Below are positions 38,762 through 48,789 of a stretch of DNA of 64,000 nucleotides, piece after piece (position 1 is the stretch's first letter; every line of letters starts with the position of its first letter). The stretch comes from Chrysomallon squamiferum (Eukaryota > Mollusca > Gastropoda > Neomphalida > Peltospiridae): NCBI GenBank assembly GCA_012295275.1, contig CM022677.1:8003491-8067490 (forward strand). The letters are read 5' to 3'. The notes beneath the pieces are model-generated. The model made no database searches. It was not told the origin of the DNA and saw nothing but the letters and a program-made list of their open reading frames with translations. A program made the position numbers and the translations under genes.

Positions 38762-39070
38762 CATGACGTCACCGCCACAGAATCCCGAAGTATCGCTTCG
38801 AGACTATATTGAAAGCGCTCGATCCGGGGACACCTTAAGAATTGCTGTAATTAAGAACGTAATTAAAATTTGAACGCAATATATATATATATATTTATTT
38901 TTTGTATGGATACTTGGTTTACGTCATATCATTTTACTGTGCGTTAGTGTTGTCTTCACTTCGCTGTGGATTACCTCTGGACCGGTGAATTTAGCGGACG
39001 AATAAGGTAGGTTGAGTTTTGTTTACAAAATGACAGGAGGCTCAAAAACGCGCGCTTCGTTCTGCACGTT
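38762..39070 (+). promoter_or_regulatory. CpG-bearing patch, possible promoter and first exon
   Basis: In an otherwise CpG-poor neighbourhood, this patch contains TGACGTCACCGCC (CRE-like) at about 38764, CGAAGTATCGCTTCG (palindrome), CGCTCGATCCGGGG and CGCGCGCTTCG. At 39000-39010, ACGAATAAG is followed by GTAGGTTG, a plausible donor for an untranslated first exon. No downstream coding exon could be attached. Confidence 0.25.
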
Positions 39071-39148
39071 CAAGCTGGCAAATATAGCGTTTGTAATATT
39101 TGAACGGGCCCTTAGTTTTAGTTTTATTTTTCATTTTAGGGTTTAAAG

Positions 39149-39335
39149 CAGGGGTGCGCAAACTGAGGCCGTGGGAAGGATGTCGCCTCGTCACATTTAC
39201 GTTATAGAGATTCATTGTTAGAAAATTAGGCAAGATCATATGTTATGCTTTCAGATTTTACGTAATCACAAATGAAATTTGCCAGTGAAGTTAAATCGGA
39301 GCGGCCTGTAAGATCTGAAAGTTTGCGCAGCCCTG
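39149..39335 (+). mobile_element. hAT-type MITE, 187 bp
   Basis: The terminal inverted repeats are CAGGGGTGCGCAAACT at the left end and AGTTTGCGCAGCCCTG at the right end (one mismatch). Flanking 8-bp target-site duplications GTTTAAAG (39141-39148) and GTTTAGAG (39336-39343) differ at one base. TIRs starting CAG with 8-bp duplications are the hallmark of hAT transposons. The 187-bp interior has no coding capacity, so movement must have depended on a transposase elsewhere. Confidence 0.85.
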
Positions 39336-39343
39336 GTTTAGAG

Positions 39344-39700
39344 CGATGACTAGAGGGACACATGTAGTCTGTGTACTGAATTAGAGGAAAGCGAGAACGG
39401 TTAGAAAATATACTGAATCACTGTCTTCATTTGCTTATTTTCTTAGACATATTCTTGTACAGAATGTAAACTTTACAATCTTATAGTTAATATTTCAAAA
39501 TGTCTTCTATCTCAGCAACAACTATTTTAATAAACACATTTTTATAAAAAACCTCCGAAATTTAAGAAAAAATAGTAGTTTCTTTGAGAAATATAAAATT
39601 TAATTTGAAAAGTTGTATGAATGTAAACTCTGTTAGTGTTGTATAGTTAATTATAGTGTTATGTTTAAGTGTACGTCACGCGCCCTTTCTTTTGTTTCTT
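39344..39700. other. Non-coding spacer
   Basis: Nothing recognised between the MITE and the 54-bp array. Confidence 0.4.
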
Positions 39701-39703
39701 AAT

Positions 39704-40855
39704 TCCTTCTGTTTATTCCTATCCTTCCTTCACCACACTCTTTAACATGATTAGCCATTCTTCTGTTTATTCCTATCCTTCCTTCACTACACTCTTTAAC
39801 ATGATTAGCCATTCTTCTGTTTATTCCTATCCTTCCTTCACCACACTCTTTAACATGATTAGCCATTCTTCTGTTTATTCCTATCCTTCCTTCACTACAC
39901 TCTTTAACATGATTAGCCATTCTTCTGTTTATTCCTATCCTTCCTTCACCACACTCTTTAACATGATTAGCCATTCTTCTGTTTATTCCTATCCTTCCTT
40001 CACCACTCTTTAACATGATTAGCCATTCTTCTGTTTATTCCTATCCTTCCTTCACCACACTCTTTAACATGATTAGCCATTCTTCTGTTTATTCCTATCC
40101 TTCCTTCACCACACTCTTTAACATGATTAGCCATTCTTCTGTTTATTCCTATCCTTCCTTCACTACACTCTTTAACATGATTAGCCATTCTTCTGTTTAT
40201 TCCTATCCTTCCTTCACTACACTCTTTAACATGATTAGCCATTCTTCTGTTTATTCCTATCCTTCCTTCACCACACTCTTTAACATGATTAGCCATTCTT
40301 CTGTTTATTCCTATCCTTCCTTCACTACACTCTTTAACATGATTAGCCATTCTTCTGTTTATTCCTATCCTTCCTTCACCACTCTTTAACATGATTAGCC
40401 ATTCTTCTGTTTATTCCTATCCTTCCTTCACCACACTCTTTAACATGATTAGCCATTCTTCTGTTTATTCCTATCCTTCCTTCACTACACTCTTTAACAT
40501 GATTAGCCATTCTTCTGTTTATTCCTATCCTTCCTTTCTTTCCTATTCTTCTGTTTATTCCTCCTTCCTTCCTTCACACACTCTTTAACATGATTAGCCA
40601 TTCTTCTGTTTATTCCTATCCTTCCTTCACCACACTCTTTAACATGATTAGCCATTCTTCTGTTTATTCCTATCCTTCCTTCACCACACTCTTTAACATG
40701 ATTAGCTATTCTTCTGTTTATTCCTATCCTTCCTTCACCACACTCTTTAACATGATTGATTCTGTTTATTCCTATTCTTCTGTTTATTTTCTGTTTATTC
40801 CTATCCTTCCTTCACCCCACTCTTTAACATGATTAGCCATCCTTCTGTTTCTGTC
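39704..40855 (+). repeat. 54-bp minisatellite, about 20 copies
   Basis: The unit runs from ATGATTAGCCATTCTTCTG through TTTATTCCTATCCTTCC to TTCACCACACTCTTTAAC. Copies are almost identical; main variants are CACCACAC/CACTACAC and a CA deletion (CACCACTC). Degenerate copies lie at the 3' side (40530-40580, 40755-40810). Because 54 is divisible by three, an 18-codon motif is open on each strand (39669-40832), but the two-base deletions break it, which argues against a protein. Confidence 0.97.
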
Positions 40856-40871
40856 TCCATTCCTTTCAAAA

Positions 40872-40908
<37 letters not shown>

Positions 40909-41125
40909 AACACACACACAGATACACAGTCACCAAGAATCATATCTACACAAACAAGTCTCTGAAAATAACCATGTTGCCCAAATCCAATTTTTATTTT
41001 TAAAAAATGTCCACCTACACCAGCACTTATCTACTGTTTTACTTTGATCTTACCCATCACTTCCCTGTCCCTAGAGAATTAACACACCCCTCAAAAATAT
41101 TCAACAGATCTGTATACCCTCCTCA

Positions 41126-41174
<49 letters not shown>

Positions 41175-41799
41175 GTTAGTAATGTTAGAAATAAATTATC
41201 CGTAAAGAAAACAAGCATTTTGTGGTTTTAAAATCAGTTTTATTTCAATTAATGGTTACAGAAGGTGGTAAATTTTAGTTTTTAAAATTACTTCATTTAA
41301 TAATTGTTAACACATTAATTTCAAAAACCATATTTATTTCATTTAATAGAAAAATAGTAAAAAAAAACAATAATTTCAAAAATCATTTTATTTCATATAA
41401 CAATTAATTGTTTACAGAAAATATCAAAACATGCATTAACTTTACATTATTTTATTTCATTTAATAATAAATTGTTTACAGAAAATAGTAAAAATAAATA
41501 ACAAAATGGTTTTAAAAATTGGTTTTATTTCATATTTAATTTTTACACTAAATAGTTAGAAAACAACAAAGTAATTTATAAAAATAGTTTCAGTTTACTT
41601 CATTTCACTTAAAGTTTATTAAAGTATTAGTAATAAAAATAAAAACAATTAAGTACTTAGCAGAAAACAACGACTAAGACTGAATGAATTTTAAAATAAG
41701 TTTAATGTTAATACATTTTTCATAATTATGAGAGAGAGAGAGAGATTGTTGTTGTTTTTTTTATTATTATTTCTTACTCCTTTAAGTTCTGTTCTTGTT

Positions 41800-41842
<43 letters not shown>

Positions 41843-42719
41843 TTTTTTATTTATAAAGGAGTAATGTTGTCCTTGCTAGTAACTGTGGTGACTTAGTAGT
41901 TGGAAGTATGTTGGATATATTATGCATTTTGCAGTTTCTCATTGGGTTGTTTTTGTTTTGTTATTTCAATCACAATGAGGCCCAGTTTAGGTAGCAGAAT
42001 AATTTCTGGTTTTGATGGTCTAGATCAGATAATGTAATTAGAGATGGTTTTTATTGTTATTTATTTTAATGATGATTGTTATGAGGCTTTGTTTGGGTTA
42101 TCAGATACTTAAATGTCTGTTGCAGATGTCTGTCAATGTACATCCACTCAATCATGAAGACAGTTATAACAAACAGTTAGATAACTGCTTCCATTGGTCA
42201 GCAAGAAAAAATATGTTATAAACACGTTCTCATAGACAGTAAAACATCTGTCACAGATTTTGATCATTCATTCACTGAGTTCTACTCAGAACAGGAAAAT
42301 CCTAATACTTACTGAGACAAAAACTTATCTTGTTGGTCAGATCTCACTGAAAAACAGTCACCTTCATTTTATCATCACGGTGAAACAAAAACTATAACAC
42401 ACCTTGTAATTTCACCTCCTCTATGCCTGTGTCTAACAAAGTGGAAATTTGCACATTATTTATAGTATTTTTGACAAACAAGTAATCTGAACATTGTTCA
42501 AAATTCTTGTACCCTGAACATTTTCAGTAACCTCCCTTTGTTTAACTTTCACCAGTTACACCGATTCCCACCATCCATTTCAGAAAAGCTGGTGAACCAC
42601 TGTTATTATAATTATTATTATAATTAGTAGTAGTAGTAGTAGTAATACTACTATTATTGTTATTACAGCTACTGCTACTAATACTGCTACACAAAATTAT
42701 TATTCTCTATTATTATTAT

Positions 42720-42793
<74 letters not shown>

Positions 42794-42853
42794 CTGGATT
42801 GATATGTGTGTGTGTGTGCATTTGATACCCAAATTTATTAATAGTAATATTTA

Positions 42854-42891
<38 letters not shown>

Positions 42892-42904
42892 GTATGTATA
42901 TATA

Positions 42905-42943
<39 letters not shown>

Positions 42944-43260
42944 GTGGTACCTTGACATACAGGATTTTTTTTTTTTTTTTTTTTTCTGTCTTGTCGTTTC
43001 CTCAATGAAGGTACCTGCGAGTCCTGCTGTCCCCAGCAGTATACACATGACCATGACCTTGATAAAATGGTGCTTATTCCAAAAGCCAAGTTCATATTAG
43101 GGTCCCTGTGTGTGAGGAGATGTCCAGGTAAAAAACAAAGAGTGAAAATAGTAAAAATGTATTAATTATAAAAAATAACAACAACATAATCTGTTCAAAA
43201 AAGCCATATTTCTAGCAGCAGCAAACAACCACTATAAACAACACACGTACATCCAAAAAC
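40856..43260. other. Simple-repeat-rich spacer
   Basis: (CT)n at 40876-40904, (TA)n at 41130-41171, (ATTT)n at 41797-41846, (TAG)n at 42718-42793, (ATT)n at 42857-42891 and (TA)n at 42896-42940. A GCAGTGGTACCTTGACATAC phrase at 42941 resembles a known class of dispersed transposon ends but is isolated. On the minus strand near 43085-43005, a short frame reads VMCILLGTAGLAGTF; it is too short to assign. Confidence 0.6.
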
Positions 43261-43269
43261 CCAGACAAT

Positions 43270-43527
43270 AGGAGAGTAGGATTCGCCTTCATAGCCCAAG
43301 ATCACACAAACAAACCCACACGCATACAGTTCGGCCGTATCACAAATCACCTTTCAGCATGCACGGCCGAATTGCAGCAGACCAGACCTACTCAGCAGAA
43401 TACAACAGCTACACGAGGACATACAACACAACAACAAACATCTAATCATCAAGTGGCTCCCAGCACATGTCAGCATCATCGGCAACGAACTTGCCGACCA
43501 TTACGCCAAAGAGTCACTCAGCATATT
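43270..43527 (+). mobile_element. LINE RNase H domain fragment
   Basis: The frame at 43274 reads VGFAFIAQDHTNKPTRIQFG and on to SACTAELQQ. After a frameshift, 43448-43525 reads IKWLPAHVSIIGNELADHYAK. The last has the W-x-PAH/GH-x4-GNE-xAD-x2-AK signature of the RNase H domain found at the C-terminus of many non-LTR retrotransposon polyproteins. It is 5'-truncated and frameshifted. Its right edge meets the viral locus within about 35 bases. Confidence 0.75.
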
Positions 43528-43560
43528 GTTCATTTGATTATTATCAGTTGTTGAATTAGG

Positions 43561-45836
43561 ATGTTCACAGCTTTGGGTATAATTGCTACTGAAATCACTG
43601 AATTTGCGTTTGATACATCAGTGAAACTTGCTACATCAGCTATTATAGATTCTACCGCTCCAGCTATAGCCGAAATTGTCGGAGGTGACAGTGTATATCT
43701 ACCTCAAGCGACTGCTATCAGACAAAGTATAGTTGAATCTTCTGTAGAAGGCATTGCTAGCTATACTAAAACTCAAATAAAGGACGCTTTGGACCAATTC
43801 ACTGATTTTGTGAATTCAAAAGATACAGCAGTAGATAATAACGTTTCTCTGAAGAACGAGAGGAATTGGAAACTGAAGAGGACGAATACGTATCATATAT
43901 GTGTACTACTAGTCAATTTCATGAATAAAGGGAAACGTATATTAAACAAGAAGGACGTTACCAGACTTTGGGCTATAGCTAAAGCTAAAGCATTTGATAT
44001 ATTATCAGAGATAAATGTGCCGGTGGATCAGTGCCAAAACAGGTGGTTACAAATTCGACGTCAATATCCAAATTTACAGATTCCAAATCAAGATTTCTAT
44101 TCGGCAATACAAAATATTCGGAACGAATATAACCATATTGAAGATCAAGACGAAGAGGACCCTTTAATACGCCTATATACCCAGAAGACGAACAAGCATT
44201 AAAAGCATCAGAACAACAAGGCATGAAACGACAAAACATCGAACCTGGAGGAGGATCTAGCTCCAAAGTTCCTAATAATAATCAACTATCTACGAGGATA
44301 TCACAAGATGTATTGGATCAATCTAATTCCAAAGGAACGTATCTTCAACCTCAAGAGTCCGTAATGGAACCTGATTCTATCATGAACGAAGAGGTAACTG
44401 ATACAGGTGGAAGTGAAGCCGTAGAAGGTGCTCCTATGGCCTCTGCTACAGGAAATAACGTTTTATACCAAGGATTTGGAGATACAACGTCTGGAGCTAA
44501 TCCGAGGTATATTACCATTAAAAAAACATTTAAACGAACATTCACTAGTGAGATTAATTTCTCTAAACAAAGAAAAGCTACTATGTCAATTATAGATAAT
44601 GCAACAGATGCTTCAGCATGGAAAAATGCAATAGGTGATCCAAATGTATGTGAATTTACATTCAATCATGGTGGTCACATTATACCTTATTGGTATAAAG
44701 CAGCTAGCACGAAGGCAGGCGATTGGAATTTACCTGATGAGGTTGTAGGCTATAAAATTAAAAAATTCGGATTTAATATAAATAATATGATAATACATGT
44801 TTTAAATAATACTAAATCAGATCCAAATGAAGTACCAGTAATGGCACCTCCAAATGCACGAGTTTGGACATTTACAGATATTTATAATGATTATGGCTTA
44901 CCTGATAATAAATTTGGACCTATCTCATAATAATCGATTCAAAAAGATGAAGAATGTATGGACAACACATCTCAAAGAAGCATACCGGTTCAACCAGATC
45001 GTAAATTATATTTGCCTAGTGACATAGGTATGCAACTGTTAAACAGTGCTTGGAACAGTGAGGGTGCGACTTATACTGCTGAAACACCTAATTACATATA
45101 CGATAAAAAAAAACACGATGGATATAGAGAAACAGTTATTAGTGCAGGTGGTTTCGGTTTGGATTATACATGTAAAGATTCACCTTTAGTTATATTTCCA
45201 GGAGAAACAAGTCATACATTAAACTTTACTCAGATTACTGGTACGGTTAAGAACGATAGCTATCAGTCTAGCAACGAAAACAAAGCTAACTTAGAGGTAT
45301 GGCCTACACACGAAGTAACAGTAACTGACACTTCTAAACATCCATTAGGGACTGCTATCACTACCTATTTTAACCATCAGTACAGAAATGTACACTATTC
45401 AGCTTGTTATCAAAATAAAGCTGGTAAAGATTTAGGAGCACCATCGATGGCAGATGATGCTAGCACCAAACTAGGTAAAAGCGGTATATCTAGCAATGAT
45501 TTAGATAATCCAAATGTGAACACGTGCATGGACGGTAAACACCGACGTACGTATCAATGCAATAGACCTCCTATGTTCCTAATAGGTTTATACCCTGATG
45601 TAGAGAAAACTAGCAACGGAGCTACATTATTCTTTAATTACCATGCTAACATACAAATAACTTATTATAGCGAGGTTTAGTTTTTAGTCAGAACGGCCAT
45701 GTGTCCAAAATACATACCTATAGGTTTGGGTGGATGTCCGTCAGGTAATATGTCAGGACTTTTTTTTAAATTGAACGATACTACACCTGTAGGAAATAAA
45801 GACAATGTTAAGCATACAGAACAACCTAACTCTTTT
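43561..45836 (+). pseudogene. VP (capsid) gene, unit 1, broken
   Basis: Three open blocks at 43561-44202, 44223-44930 and 44958-45680, plus a tail to about 45830, align collinearly with VP of unit 2. The start is at ATG 43561. The first about 90 residues are hydrophobic and Ala/Ile-rich; no phospholipase A2 motif is visible. The core contains NHGGHIIPYWYK and MAPPNARVWTF. Breaks: a frame change near 43850, a one-base loss near 44167, tandem TAA codons at 44928-44933, and TAG at 45678 where unit 2 has a Glu codon. About 60 C-terminal residues present in unit 2 are missing, replaced by poly-T and a hairpin. It would encode the virion shell protein. Family placement within Parvoviridae is uncertain. 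Confidence 0.8.
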
Positions 45837-46205
45837 TTTTTTTTTTTTTTTTTTTTTACAATAACAAGAGTTTAGTTGTCAACCTAACTCTTGTGATTTG
45901 TAAAAAAAGCAAAGATCCTCATTACTGGCTTTTGGCTTTCGGCTTTTTGACCAAATGTACTTTAACTTATGCTCCTTTGGGCGAAGCCTAAGCACCTTCG
46001 GGTTAAAAGTACTTTTGGTTATAAAGCCAAAAGCCAGTAATGAAGATCTTTGTTTTTTTTACAAATCACAAGAGTTAGGTTATCGTCTTCGCCCGAAGGA
46101 ACGCGATCACCTTCGGGTTAAAAGTACATTTGGTTAAAAAGCCAAAAAGCCAAAAGCCAATATGAGTTAAACTTTGTTTTTTTTACAATAACAAGAGTAG
46201 AGTTG
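45837..46205. repeat. Compound viral hairpin junction, left
   Basis: After poly-T and a tip of hairpin A (ACAATAACAAGAGTTTAG, 45858-45875) comes hairpin B. Its arms at 45881-45965 and about 46003-46081 (AACCTAACTCTTGTGATTT paired with AAATCACAAGAGTTAGGTT) enclose a small CCTTTGGG/CCTTCGGG cross-arm. The right half only of hairpin A follows at 46082-46205 (CCCGAAGG to CAATAACAAGAGTAGAGTTG). Shared inner words of A and B are ACCAAATGTACTTT and GGCTTTTGGC, so A and B are related. The structure matches parvoviral terminal palindromes. Confidence 0.85.
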
Positions 46206-48536
46206 AAATATATCAGGTCATGTTTTTCTTCACCCCCACATTTTTCATCTGTGGAAGCTATTGCGAACTATACTAAAGATCAAATTAAAGAAGCAATTGA
46301 AGAATTTCCTGCTGTTATTGCAAAAAAGGACATATCTGAGTCATCTGTTGACAATAAGGATAAAGAAGAAAAAGAAGAGAACATAAATTATATGAACACA
46401 TATAAACCTGTTTAATGAGCAACAAAGGAAAACGGTTACTAAACAAGAAAGAAGTAACACGTTTGTGGGCTATAGCAAAGTCTAAAGCTCTTAGCATATT
46501 ACAAAGTCTAAAGCTCTTAGCATATTACAAAGTCTAAACGTACCTAGGGATAAAGCTGAAGAAAAGTGGTTACAAATTCGACGTCGATATCCAAATCTAC
46601 AAATACCTACTAAAGTTTACTATTCGGCAATACATAATATTCGGAACGAATATAACGATACTAAAGATTCGGACGAAGAAGACCCTTTTAATTCGCCTCT
46701 ATACTCAGAAGAAGAACAAGAACCAAACGAAATAATGGACGCAGACAAAAGAAAATGTACAAAAGAAGACTTTTTTCCATCTAAAAAGCAACGAAAAGAT
46801 AATCCACAGTTATCTACAACTGTATCAGATGATGTCGTTGGAAATAGTAACGCTAAAGGAACTTATTTACAACCAAATGAATCTGTTATGGATGCAGATT
46901 CTGTTTCTGGTAACAAAGTAACAGATACTAGTGGTAGCGAAGCTGTTCAAGGAGCACCAATGGCATCTGCAACTGGAAACAATGTACTATATCAAGGATT
47001 TGGAGGAACTACTAGAGGTACAGATCTTAGATACATCAAAGTAACAGAAACATTTAAAAGAACATTTACTAGTGCTATTAATTTTGATATGCATACCAAA
47101 GCTAAGATGACAGTTCTTAATAATTCAACTAATCTTGGGTGGACAAATGCTATAGGTGATCCATCCGCTTGTGAGTTAGTTTTTAATCATGGTGGTCATA
47201 TTATACCTTATTGGTATAAACAAGCCAGTACACGACCAGAAGACTGGAATTTACCAGATGAGTTTGTAGGATATAAGATCAAGAGATTCGGATTTAATAT
47301 AAATAACATGACAATTCATGTTTTAAATAATAATAAAGCTGATTCCAATGAAGTTCCTATCATGGCTCCTCCTAATGCCCGAGTATGGACATTTACAGGT
47401 TTACATAATGATTAAGGAATACCTCATACAGCTGATAACAGCAAAAGTCATAATGATTTATTCAGAGATGAAGAGTGCATGGATCAAACATCGAATAGAG
47501 CGATACCTAAACAGCCTGACAGATACATGTATCTAACAGGTGATGTCGGTATGCAATTGCTAAATAATGGTTGGACAAAAGTAACTGATAATACTTTTAA
47601 AGCTATTGATCCTAATTACATCTATAACATTAAGAAACATGATGGTTATAGAGAAACCGTTATAAGTGCAGGTGGCTTTGCTCTCGATTATACTTGTAAA
47701 GATTCTCCGTTGGTATTATTTCCTGGAGAGACTAGTCATATGTTGGCATTTACTCATGTCACAGGAAAGGTTAAAAAAGGCAATTATCAGTGTAGCAATG
47801 AAAGTTCAAAAACATTGGAAGTATGGCCCACTCATGAGTTAACTCTAACTGATGTTGCACTTCATCCTTATGCAAAAGTAATGACTACTTTAATCATCAA
47901 TATAGAAATGTAGACTATAAAGCGTGTTTTCAAAATGCTGCAGGTGAACAATTGGGTGCACCTGCTATGGCAAGTGATCCTTCGAATAAACTTGCTAAAA
48001 AAGGAGTAACTGCAAATGACATTAGTTCTCAGAATTATAATACAGAAATGGATGGTTCTCATAGAAGAACTTATCAATGTAACAGACCACCTATGTTTCT
48101 CATTGGTATATACCCAGACGTAGAAAAGACTAGTAGTGGCAACACCTTATTTTTTAATTATCATGCTAATCTACAGATTACATATTACAGTGAAGTAGAG
48201 TTCATAGTAAGAACAGGATTTTGTCCTAAGTATATTCCTATAGGATTAGGTGGTTGTCCAGGTCCCATGAGAGGTCTGTATATATATGGTAAGGATGTAG
48301 CCGGAAATAAAGATGTCGTTAAACATACTGAACAAGATCAATTCTTAAGTGAAAATGCACAACAATATGTCGAACGAATACGTAAAACATGGGAAATGAG
48401 AATTGCCGCTCCTATATGGGACAATTCGAATCGAAGAAAGTCGAGGCGACGAGTTGTCTGGCCATTACATGGAACATACGGAGACAGAACGGTTCCAATT
48501 AAAGAAAACGAAACTGATTATTCTTATCCTATTTAA
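46206..48536 (+). pseudogene. VP (capsid) gene, unit 2, broken
   Basis: Homologous to unit 1 throughout. It lacks the first about 60 residues, beginning within the N-terminal block near 46250 right after the hairpin. Open blocks are at 46203-46415, a frame from ATG 46415 overlapping the previous stop (TAATG), 46735-47415, 47479-47913 and 47952-48536. Breaks: a 26-bp tandem duplication at 46480-46531, an in-frame TAA at 47413, and a one-base loss near 47886. The C-terminus is complete and ends in a basic, Arg-rich tail before a TAA at 48534. The core motifs NHGGHIIPYWYK and MAPPNARVWTF are kept. Protein similarity to unit 1 is visibly higher than DNA similarity, with many third-position changes. 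Confidence 0.8.
46480..46531 (+). repeat. 26-bp tandem duplication inside VP unit 2
   Basis: AAAGTCTAAAGCTCTTAGCA plus TATTAC occurs twice in a row, with a third partial start. It is absent at the matching place in unit 1 (43985-44010). Being 26 long, it shifts the reading frame. Confidence 0.9.
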
Positions 48537-48604
48537 ATAATTATTCATTGTTCATATTAGTTATTTTACTACTTATCGTTAATTACTATTTTAAAAGAAC
48601 TATT

Positions 48605-48730
48605 TGTAAGAACACAACACAGTGAAAAGTCTGTTGTGTTACAGATCACGTAACATCTCGTTACGTCATATCAATGACGTCATGTAAATATTGGTATAAA
48701 TAAAGCTGACGTTCAAAAATATTTTTGTCG
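48605..48730 (+). promoter_or_regulatory. NS1 promoter with nested palindromes
   Basis: TATAAATA at 48695-48702 lies 88 bases before the NS1 ATG. A CRE-type TGACGTCA is at 48675-48682 and a second ACGTCA at 48663. Upstream are an inverted repeat AACACAACA/TGTTGTGTT (48611-48619 and 48632-48640) and ACGTAAC/GTTACGT (about 48648-48666). AATAAA overlaps the TATA box (48699-48704) and may be the VP poly(A) signal, making a very compact boundary. Confidence 0.6.
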
Positions 48731-48789
48731 TTTGTCATTAACTGACTTGCTACACGTTAAAAGAAGCATAGTTATAATCCAGCACCACT

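Noticed and set aside
43005-43085. Minus-strand VMCILLGTAGLAGTF as the tail of an SLC22-type transporter
   Set aside because: Only about 25 residues, with no LPET motif or neighbouring exon; too short to support.
45837-46205. Viral hairpins as ordinary host MITEs
   Set aside because: They occur only at unit borders here, are paired as A/B compounds at both junctions, and flank one gene set as inverted copies with cross-arms, which fits parvoviral telomeres better.
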